Below, in pieces: positions 36,799 to 43,590 of a DNA stretch of 64,000 bases. The DNA is taken from assembly GCA_943912755.1 (NCBI GenBank), contig CALTWF010000329.1:1-64000 (forward strand), read 5' to 3'. Both the position numbers and the translations under genes were made by a program. Source of the DNA: an uncultured Pseudomonas sp. (GTDB taxonomy: Bacteria; Pseudomonadota; Gammaproteobacteria; Pseudomonadales; Pseudomonadaceae). Each line of letters starts with the position of its first letter. The stretch's first letter is position 1. The notes under the pieces are model-generated. The model was not told the origin of the DNA. It made no database searches and was given only the letters and a program-made list of their open reading frames with translations.

Positions 36799-39700
36799 AT
36801 GCCGACCATTTTTGAGTTTCGGCGGAAGCTGACGATAATATTGGAGAGCAGCTTGGAAAAGAAAGTTTATGATGCGATAAGCATCAAGCGAGATCGTCCT
36901 TGGGCTAATGAGGAAGAGGTTCGAGTTGCTTGGATTTCCGCTATCGAAAATGCGCTTGGTATTCATTTTGATGCTGAAAGAGCAAAGCAAGATGCCAGCT
37001 ACAATAATGTAATTATTGAATTTAAGGCTCCAAGCTTTTTTAAAGGTTCAAAAAATAGTCCGAAATTTATCGAGGCTACGGAAGATCGGCTTCTAAAATA
37101 TATTATTCGTCAGTCAGAAAAGCAGGGAATTCCGCAAGATGAGTATATTGGAATAGCCATAGATGGCGATCATGTATGCTTTGCTCAGGTCGTCAGTGGG
37201 AAAATAACTACCCAGCACCTCCTGCCTTTTTCAGAAGCTTCAGTAAAACTCGTAATTGAAGCCATTGGTAATAATTACCGTAGGGCAGTAACATCTGAAA
37301 ATCTTATTGAGGACTTTGGGCAGGGCTCGCCCGAAGCTATTACGCTGATGCAGTGCTTGGCGGATGCGTTAGCTCGTAGTCTTGAAGATGCAAATAATAA
37401 TAAGATAAAAATGCTATTCGAGGAGTGGAGGACTCTCTACGGCCAAGTCGCTGACTTGTCAGCAGAGCAGCAAAAAACGATCAATACTACTCTGAGATTC
37501 AAGTGGCATGGGACAGCCGCGCAGGCAATGTCGGGGCGACTTTTTGTAATCCATACCTACAACTCGTTGGTGATAAAGCTGTTGGCGGCTGAAATTGTCT
37601 CAGCTCACAATTTATCTTCACAAATCAGCCCTACTCAGAGAATTGCGTTTCTGCCTGATGGGAATCAATTGATAGAAAGCTTGGACTCTGATATCGAAAG
37701 AGGACGAATTTATACTGATGCTGGTATCAAGGGCTTTATCGAAGAGGCGATATTTAGTTGGTATCTGGATGCGAGCAGGACTGATCCGAAAAAAGATTCG
37801 ATTATCGAAGCGTTGAGAGGTGTTCTTGGTAAGCTTGCTCTTTATCGCACTGATCGATTAGAGAGGACTCGCGATGTTCTAAGGGACTTCTATCAGGGTT
37901 TAGTCCCTGAAACGCTGCGTAAAAGTCTTGGTGAGTTTTATACTCCTGATTGGCTCGTTGAACATACTCTATCAAGCGCCGATGTGGCGGATTGGTTGAA
38001 TGTTAGGGGCTTGGACCCTACTTGCGGCTCTGGTTCTTTTGTAATCGAGATGATAAGAAGAAAGAGGAATGCAGCTCTAGAGGCTGGGCTTGATGCTGCT
38101 TCTACAGTAGATCTCATTTGCGAAAACGTCTGGGGTTTTGACCTTAACCCTCTTGCAGTGCAAACAGCGCGTGTAAATTACGTTATGGAAATCGCTGATT
38201 TGCTCAGAGATTGCGCAGGCAAGGATGTGGAAATCCCCATTTTGCTTGCTGATGCGATTTATTCTCCGGCGAATGATCCCTCGTCGGAAGATGATGTGGT
38301 TTCTTATTACATCGGCAGTCAGGTAGCTAAGCTGAACATACGTTTGCCAGGTGCTCTCGCATGGGACAGGGCATTGCTTGATCAAGTATTCGAGGTTATG
38401 GGGGAGGCGGTTGAGGCTGATAAAGAATATGAGCAGGCTGAAAAAAGTCTTATCAGTTCAGGGTTGATTCCTCTCGAGAAAATAGGCTCATGGCGCAAGC
38501 CGCTGAATGAAACTTATGATCAGGTTCTAAGTTTGCACAGGCAGAATTGGAATGGGATTTGGTTTAGGATTGTCCGAAATTTTTTCTGGTCCGCAACTGC
38601 TGGTCAATTTGATTTGGTATGTGGCAACCCACCGTGGGTTCGCTGGTCTAAATTGCCAGAGGCTTATCGTGAAAGGGTAAAGCCTACCTGTGAACAATAT
38701 TCTATTTTTTCAAAAACTAAATTTCATGGTGGTAATGAATTAGATATTTCGGCAATCATAACCTATACCACAGGCGATAAATGGTTGAAGGTGGGTGGTA
38801 AGTTGGCCTTTGTGATAACGCAAAGTATTTTTCAATCTCCTTCGTCATCAGGATTTAGAAAGTTTAAAGTTGATGAGAGTAACTGGCTGAATCCCAAGTT
38901 TGTTGAAGATTTGCAAAACGTTAAGCCGTTTCCGGATGCCGCTAATAAAACTGCGGTTGTGCTTTTTGAAAAAGGCGCTGAAGCACCTACTTACCCTATT
39001 CCGTATCGGGTTTGGGATGCAGCGAAAAAGGGTGGAAGATCCATCAAACCTTCTTCCAGTCTTGAAGTTGTTCTGAACTCAATGAGCGTTGTTGATAAAG
39101 AAGCAGTTCCGGTTGGTGATGAGGGAAGTCCTTGGGCTATTCTAACTCCCGGTCGTTGGGGGGCTATTAGCGCTTTGGCTGGTGCATCTTCGTGGGTTGC
39201 TGGCCGTAAAGGTATAACCGCAGACCTCAATGGTGTCTATTTCGTGCCTATTGAGAAGGTATTGAGCAATGGTTTGGTTCAGATAAAGACAAGGCCAGAG
39301 GCTGGTAAGCGTGATATCGGGGCTGCACGCTCTGTTCGCATCGAAGCAGATATGCTTTTTCCTTTGATTAAGGGCGCGAGTGATTTCGAAGCCTGTTATT
39401 TCAAACCTTCGCATGGCTTGTATGCATTAGTTCCTAATGCCGGAATAGTGCAGAAGGCATATGCAGACTCTTTAAAGCAACTGGAATCCCTGCCAAAAAC
39501 TAAAGCCTATTTCAATTCTTTTGAAGGGGTCTTGAGAAGTAGGTCCACCTACAAAGGTAGGATGCCCGGTGCTCCATATTATGCAATTTACAATGTGGGT
39601 GATTTTACCTTTAAGCCTTGGAAGGTGGTATGGGCTGAGATGTCTGGAAGTTTTTCGGCGGCGGTAGCCGGAATGGGAGACGTTCCACACATCGGTCCAC

Positions 39701-40017
39701 GACCGTTTGTTCCTGATCATAAAGTTTATTTCGTGGCTTTTGATGACTCAGCATCAGCTTGTTTTCTATGCGGAATACTAAATTCCGAGATGGTGAAGGA
39801 GTATGTAGAAAGTCATAACATTGCTATTCAAGTGGGTAATATATTTAAGCATATGAATTTGCCTAAATATGATCCGGCAAAAAAGATGCATGTTGAACTT
39901 GCTGAACAGGTTAAGATCGCACATGAAGAGAATGATGCTGAGAAACGGGCAGTCATATTGGCGTATATTAGAAAGCGTGGGGATGAGATTTTAAATCTAT
40001 GGATTAATAATAAATAA
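36799..40017 (+). CDS. Single-chain restriction-modification enzyme (type IIG-like)
   Basis: A 1,072-residue protein combining nuclease, methylase and specificity parts. An ExK motif in NVIIEFKAPSFF (about residues 70-80), after an earlier acidic residue, suggests an N-terminal PD-(D/E)xK nuclease. The central N6-adenine methylase has FYTPDWLVEHTL (about 384-395), motif I DPTCGSGSF (about 406-414) and motif IV GNPPWVRW (about 608-615). The C-terminal ~350 residues should contain target recognition. This is the layout of type IIG/IIL enzymes that cut and methylate with one polypeptide. No separate S or R gene is adjacent. It stands between two psiE genes. The start is the first plausible ATG; no clear Shine-Dalgarno sequence is seen. 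Confidence 0.88.
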   Translation: MPTIFEFRRKLTIILESSLEKKVYDAISIKRDRPWANEEEVRVAWISAIENALGIHFDAERAKQDASYNNVIIEFKAPSFFKGSKNSPKFIEATEDRLLKYIIRQSEKQGIPQDEYIGIAIDGDHVCFAQVVSGKITTQHLLPFSEASVKLVIEAIGNNYRRAVTSENLIEDFGQGSPEAITLMQCLADALARSLEDANNNKIKMLFEEWRTLYGQVADLSAEQQKTINTTLRFKWHGTAAQAMSGRLFVIHTYNSLVIKLLAAEIVSAHNLSSQISPTQRIAFLPDGNQLIESLDSDIERGRIYTDAGIKGFIEEAIFSWYLDASRTDPKKDSIIEALRGVLGKLALYRTDRLERTRDVLRDFYQGLVPETLRKSLGEFYTPDWLVEHTLSSADVADWLNVRGLDPTCGSGSFVIEMIRRKRNAALEAGLDAASTVDLICENVWGFDLNPLAVQTARVNYVMEIADLLRDCAGKDVEIPILLADAIYSPANDPSSEDDVVSYYIGSQVAKLNIRLPGALAWDRALLDQVFEVMGEAVEADKEYEQAEKSLISSGLIPLEKIGSWRKPLNETYDQVLSLHRQNWNGIWFRIVRNFFWSATAGQFDLVCGNPPWVRWSKLPEAYRERVKPTCEQYSIFSKTKFHGGNELDISAIITYTTGDKWLKVGGKLAFVITQSIFQSPSSSGFRKFKVDESNWLNPKFVEDLQNVKPFPDAANKTAVVLFEKGAEAPTYPIPYRVWDAAKKGGRSIKPSSSLEVVLNSMSVVDKEAVPVGDEGSPWAILTPGRWGAISALAGASSWVAGRKGITADLNGVYFVPIEKVLSNGLVQIKTRPEAGKRDIGAARSVRIEADMLFPLIKGASDFEACYFKPSHGLYALVPNAGIVQKAYADSLKQLESLPKTKAYFNSFEGVLRSRSTYKGRMPGAPYYAIYNVGDFTFKPWKVVWAEMSGSFSAAVAGMGDVPHIGPRPFVPDHKVYFVAFDDSASACFLCGILNSEMVKEYVESHNIAIQVGNIFKHMNLPKYDPAKKMHVELAEQVKIAHEENDAEKRAVILAYIRKRGDEILNLWINNK

Positions 40018-40239
40018 GCTGAGGCTGTGCCGCTGCGCACTATAGTGGTGCGCGGTGGTGATTGTGGCAGGCGGCGGCCCGAGACAAGAACAACCCACCT
40101 ACTTCTAACATTTTCTGTTCTTCCCAAAATCCGCCAAAAATCCTTTATTTTCAGTATCTTAGCGCCTAATCGGCTAAGCCAGCGCTATGGCTGGTGAAGC
40201 TGGTTGGTCTTTTTTTAAGCAATGGATGAGGGATCTGGT

Positions 40240-40686
40240 ATGGCTGGGCTGAAATGGGCGGATCGGGCAAGGGCCAGGCTCCACTGTGGTGCAAATTCGT
40301 TGGGAAATTTAGGAGTTGAGGCGTTTCATTATCTCGCCTTGTTCGGCATAGGAGCGATCACAATCTGGGCTGGAACAAGCACCTTTTTGGGGATGCTTGG
40401 GCAAGAGAAAATCAGTGTTGATGATGTGCTATTGCTTTTCATCTATTTAGAGCTTCTGGCAATGACTGGAATTTATTTCCGAACAAATCATATGCCATTG
40501 AGATTTTTGCTTTATATAGGTGTTACAGCACTGATTAGGCTATTGATTTCTGATGTTTCACACCATAATCCACCAGATAGCGGCATATTGTATATTTGCG
40601 GTGGTGTATTGCTTTTAGCAATTTCAATTGTGATTGTCAGATTTGCAAGTTTTAAATATCCTTCTGTGAAAGAAAAGACTGATTAA
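40240..40686 (+). CDS. PsiE family membrane protein (third copy)
   Basis: A 148-residue PsiE protein, four membrane helices, very close to the second copy over MPLRFLLYIGVTALIRLLIS and PSVKEKTD but AT-rich, with many silent differences. I choose ATG 40240, eight bases after GAGG; an ATG at 40222 would add six residues. About 220 bases between the restriction gene and this gene hold no gene, only a hairpin (GCGCAC with GTGCGC, 40036-40054) near the restriction gene's stop. A terminator follows at 40,742. Confidence 0.88.
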   Translation: MAGLKWADRARARLHCGANSLGNLGVEAFHYLALFGIGAITIWAGTSTFLGMLGQEKISVDDVLLLFIYLELLAMTGIYFRTNHMPLRFLLYIGVTALIRLLISDVSHHNPPDSGILYICGGVLLLAISIVIVRFASFKYPSVKEKTD

Positions 40687-40741
40687 AATGAAAAACAGCC
40701 AAAACCTAAAATAAAAATACACAAGGAACAGAAAGGACAAG

Positions 40742-40771
40742 GGGAAGATCTATCAGGACTTCCCTTTTTTT
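40742..40771 (+). terminator. Terminator after third psiE
   Basis: GGGAAG (40742-40747) pairs with CTTCCC (40759-40764), loop 11, followed by seven T. The stretch 40,772-41,008 holds no gene that I can support. Confidence 0.65.
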
Positions 40772-41008
40772 GTTTCATCTTCGACGCCAAAGGCGTGAGT
40801 TCTTTTTAATTTCAAATAGGCTGAATCATATTTCAGCTTCTCTCTCAATGAGTTGACTTCGTAGAAGCTTCAACGAATTAGACATACATACTCTTAACAT
40901 AAGTTGAATACAGTAGCATTATGATTAATGTAATCAATGTATTCTATTATATTAAATCGCGCGCGCGTATAGGTTTTGACCCCACGGAATACGTGGCTTG
41001 TAGAGACA

Positions 41009-41207
41009 TTAAACTACACTGCACTACACTTTATAAAATAATTGAGCTATTTATAAACTACACTGTAATACACTTTATAACGCTTAAAAAGCTTAGAAAA
41101 TCGTCCCAAAAAATTTATAAACTACACTGCACTACACTTTATAAACTTAAAATCTTGCTAACATTTAAGCCTAATTGGCGTTATAAACTACATTGCAATG
41201 TGGTTGT
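41009..41207. repeat. Iteron array, probable replication origin
   Basis: Four copies of a ~30-base unit begin (AAACTACA) at 41011, 41055, 41119 and 41185, spaced 44, 64 and 66 bases, near multiples of 22. A full unit has TTATAAA and TTTATAA inverted arms around two 10-base direct repeats (ACTACACTGC, ACTACACTTT). The fourth is degenerate. The array is in AT-rich DNA just before genes for winged-helix and primase-like proteins, as in iteron plasmid origins. A 127-residue open frame across it (40,921-41,304) is discounted, being repeat translation. Confidence 0.78.
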
Positions 41208-41321
41208 TAAATTACCAAATTTAAGAAATATTAAAATATTTATTTCTAAAATGCTAACTTTTGCGCCTTCATATGTTATAACTATTAAACAAACACAAAA
41301 ATAACAAATGAAGGTGGTGAT

Positions 41322-41606
41322 ATGAAAAATTCAATATTTTTTAAAACAGACAAAATAAGCAATGGCATATATGAAGAAATTTCTTCAAAGAATCCAGTAG
41401 CTTTATCTTTGTTGATATTCCTTAAAAGAAATACTGAAAACTGTTTCAGTGGTCAATATGTTGTTATTGAATTTGATGTGTTAAAGAAATTTTTGAAAAA
41501 AGAAAAGGATACTGTTCGTAAGGCAATAAACGCTTTGAAAGAATCAGGCGCAATCGAAGCGTCTGGATGTTCAGCTTCAAAACTTGAATTTAAGATAAAT
41601 ATATAA
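41322..41606 (+). CDS. Small winged-helix protein, possible replication protein or repressor
   Basis: A 94-residue protein. YVVIEFDVLKKFLKKEKDTV followed by RKAINALKESGAIEASG is a clear winged-helix pattern (recognition helix, then a short wing ending KLEFKIN). The overall shape resembles RepL-like plasmid proteins or the next gene's product. GGTGGTGAT precedes the ATG. It lies directly after the iterons, which it could bind. I cannot name a family with confidence. Confidence 0.6.
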   Translation: MKNSIFFKTDKISNGIYEEISSKNPVALSLLIFLKRNTENCFSGQYVVIEFDVLKKFLKKEKDTVRKAINALKESGAIEASGCSASKLEFKINI

Positions 41607-41610
41607 TGAA

Positions 41611-41640
41611 AAAATCGCCTTTTGGGGAAAAGACGATTTT
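41611..41640 (+). terminator. Hairpin between the two winged-helix genes
   Basis: AAAATCG, C, CTTTT, GGGG, AAAAG, A, CGATTTT forms an almost perfect 13-base stem with a GGGG loop and a single C-A mismatch. It lies just after one stop and 22 bases before the next ATG. It may attenuate transcription or protect mRNA ends. Confidence 0.55.
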
Positions 41641-41662
41641 AGATGGAAAAGATGAGGTTTGA

Positions 41663-42184
41663 ATGAAAAATCCTTTCACTACAATTAGGGTAACAAATAA
41701 AAATGAAAATGCAAGCGCAGATCCTTCAAGAGATTTGAAATATTTTCAGTTATTTGCTACTGAACTAACACAAAGAATTCTCTTTGCGGTAGGCATTTAT
41801 GATACTTACGCTTTGACAATATTCAATATGGCGTGTTTTGCAATGAATGTTAATGGTGAATGCGAAGTGATCCTTGCTGATTTAGATGCCGCATTGGGGA
41901 TCAAACAAGCAAGAACCAGAACAAAATCATTGAATCTGTTGAGACACACAAAGCTGATAAAAACAGTAAATGTTAATAAAGTTGGTAAAATGATTGTGTA
42001 TGTCAATGTTCGTGCTGCATCAAATACAAGCCTTATAAAAGCTTTTGAGCAAGCCACTTTCAAAGATGAATTGAATAAAGCAGCACTCAATTCAGATGGT
42101 CATATTGAACCTCTATGGGCTGACGCTTTCAAAAATTACGAAAAGAATAAGGACAAACAGAAATTTAGTGATATACCATTTTAA
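41663..42184 (+). CDS. RepL-like winged-helix replication protein (tentative)
   Basis: A 173-residue protein. Residues ~35-130 (FATELTQRILFAVGIYDTYA, VILADLDAALGIKQARTRTK, SLNLLRHTKLIKTVNVNKVG) have the helix-turn-helix and wing of plasmid initiators such as RepL. A charged C-terminal tail follows. GAGG precedes the ATG. It stands between a smaller winged-helix gene and a primase-like gene, next to the iterons, so a role as replication initiator or its regulator is likely. The family link is by pattern only. Confidence 0.5.
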   Translation: MKNPFTTIRVTNKNENASADPSRDLKYFQLFATELTQRILFAVGIYDTYALTIFNMACFAMNVNGECEVILADLDAALGIKQARTRTKSLNLLRHTKLIKTVNVNKVGKMIVYVNVRAASNTSLIKAFEQATFKDELNKAALNSDGHIEPLWADAFKNYEKNKDKQKFSDIPF

Positions 42185-42203
42185 CAATTAACAGAGGGAA
42201 TAA

Positions 42204-42947
42204 ATGAATGACATTGAACAAATAGAACAAAGATTCTACAAACAGCTTGACACAATAAATGCAGATAGATACGAAATTCATCTACATAAAGACAACAAGA
42301 AAACCGTTTTCGTGGCGTGGAAAAATAAACAGAAGCTGAATTATCTAACAAAGAACGACATTAAAGATAATATCAAAGCGCTCAAATCAAAAAATCGAGA
42401 CGGATACAGTATTACCATTTTGCCTTATGCGAAATTCTTTTATTACATCGTTATCAATGATGTGGCAATAAAAGGCTTGTCTGATATGCAGTGCTTCAAA
42501 TACAGACCATGCTTGCGCACTGTGCTAAATCCAAGCGAGTTGCCAGCTAACCAGTTGCAGCAAGTCGTTTTGAAAATCGAAAAGAATTCAAATCCAGAAG
42601 ACGCATTTCATGTTAATTTCGCCACAAATAAGATGGCAAAGCGTTTTGGCACTTCACCATACCTTGGTGTTCAGTCGCCCATTCTGGCTGCTGGATTCAA
42701 GCACAAGAACGAGTTTGTGATAATAGAAAGAGCCGCTTCAAGGATCTGTGAGTATTTAACTGAAAGCATCAATAATTTCAGAAATACCCTATTGCAACAG
42801 AACTACAATGCAAAAGCGCCAGTAAAAACTGATGCTCACACTGATGAATCTTATCAAGCTGAATATGAGAATTACCTTAGTAAACTCTACGGCGATAACG
42901 TGCAGTGGAAAACAATTATAAAAAATAATGAAAAAATATCCGATTAA
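42204..42947 (+). CDS. RepB-like plasmid primase (tentative)
   Basis: A 247-residue protein. The order of elements resembles RepB-type DNA primases of plasmids and phages: GYSITILPYAKFFYYIVIND (strand pair), CLRTVLNPSELPANQLQQVV, then NFATNKMAKRFGTSPYLGVQ and SPILAAGFKHKNEFVII, which recalls the conserved ...R.AGF.N.K motif. The C-terminal 60 residues are helical and charged. GAGGG lies upstream of the ATG. Together with iterons and winged-helix proteins it forms a replication module. Active-site acidic residues cannot be assigned by eye. Confidence 0.5.
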   Translation: MNDIEQIEQRFYKQLDTINADRYEIHLHKDNKKTVFVAWKNKQKLNYLTKNDIKDNIKALKSKNRDGYSITILPYAKFFYYIVINDVAIKGLSDMQCFKYRPCLRTVLNPSELPANQLQQVVLKIEKNSNPEDAFHVNFATNKMAKRFGTSPYLGVQSPILAAGFKHKNEFVIIERAASRICEYLTESINNFRNTLLQQNYNAKAPVKTDAHTDESYQAEYENYLSKLYGDNVQWKTIIKNNEKISD

Positions 42948-43044
42948 AGTTGCAATTCATTTTTAAAATGCTAATCTGTAATTAGAAAGCATTGTAGTTA
43001 TTGTTTTCTGTGTTGCTCCTTAATATATTTGTTATATTAGAAAG

Positions 43045-43096
43045 CCCTTGAAAGATTTTTTTGGTTTAGCCATTGTTTTTCCTTTCAAGGGTTTTT
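43045..43096 (+). terminator. Long-loop hairpin before the 43.1-kb gene
   Basis: CCCTTGAAAG (43045-43054) and CTTTCAAGGG (43082-43091) are perfect complements across a 27-base T-rich loop, followed by TTTTT. It could terminate transcripts from the replication module or act as a leader switch for the next gene. Confidence 0.5.
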
Positions 43097-43119
43097 CTAC
43101 GTCCAAAGGATCTTGCGTC

Positions 43120-43521
43120 ATGGGCACAAACGTATTTTTGAATAGAATTACTGGAAAGCGTGAAGAATTTTCGATTGATACTGAAGATGCCATTCATGAC
43201 ATTTTTCAGAATCTTGAAATCTTTCGTGATTACCTTCGATCAGGCTCAGACGAAAGAAAAATTTTTGATGGCGAATATGGCAGTAGCTTTGAAAGGGGAA
43301 TCAAGCATCACATGATGATTCTGAATTACGTTGAGATGTGGAACATTGAAGACGATCCAGAAGCGTGGAAAAAGTATGTTGATATAGTAAAAACAAGGCT
43401 TTTGAACGTGCATGAGAAATTTGTAGATCAATTTTTGGCAGACGTATTTTTCTATAATGTTTCGACTGCAATTAGTATTGAGAAATACACTGATGAATGG
43501 CTTGAAGATTATTTAGAATAA
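43120..43521 (+). CDS. Hypothetical protein
   Basis: A 133-residue soluble, helical protein starting MGTNVFLNRITGKREEFSID. I choose ATG 43120 with AAGGA nine bases upstream; a longer frame from 43048 would be coded across the preceding hairpin. Acidic, with several aromatic residues near the C terminus (YTDEWLEDYLE). No family recognised. It ends 70 bases before the secreted protein gene, which has its own promoter. Confidence 0.65.
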   Translation: MGTNVFLNRITGKREEFSIDTEDAIHDIFQNLEIFRDYLRSGSDERKIFDGEYGSSFERGIKHHMMILNYVEMWNIEDDPEAWKKYVDIVKTRLLNVHEKFVDQFLADVFFYNVSTAISIEKYTDEWLEDYLE

Positions 43522-43554
43522 ATTCGCTTAACGTCAATTATTGAATATTGATTA

Positions 43555-43563
43555 TGCTATAAT
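43555..43563 (+). promoter_or_regulatory. Extended -10 promoter (TGCTATAAT) of secreted-protein gene
   Basis: TGCTATAAT followed by 27 bases to the ATG. The leader contains ATAACAAAT and no Shine-Dalgarno sequence. One of seven such units in the element. Confidence 0.7.
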
Positions 43564-43590
43564 TTGAGCATATAACAAATATTCATAACT

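Noticed and set aside
36465..40180. TAAGCCAGCG found both at about 36,465 and 40,175 as possible element ends.
   Set aside because: Only ten bases match, flanks differ, and it does not coincide with the psiE breakpoint, so it is not enough to call an attachment site.
40921..41210. CRISPR array interpretation of the repeats.
   Set aside because: Only four imperfect units with uneven spacing of about multiples of 22 bases, no uniform spacers and no cas genes; iterons fit better.
40921..41304. A 127-codon frame across the iterons.
   Set aside because: The predicted peptide is a translation of the repeats (KLHCTTLYK recurring) and has no ribosome site.
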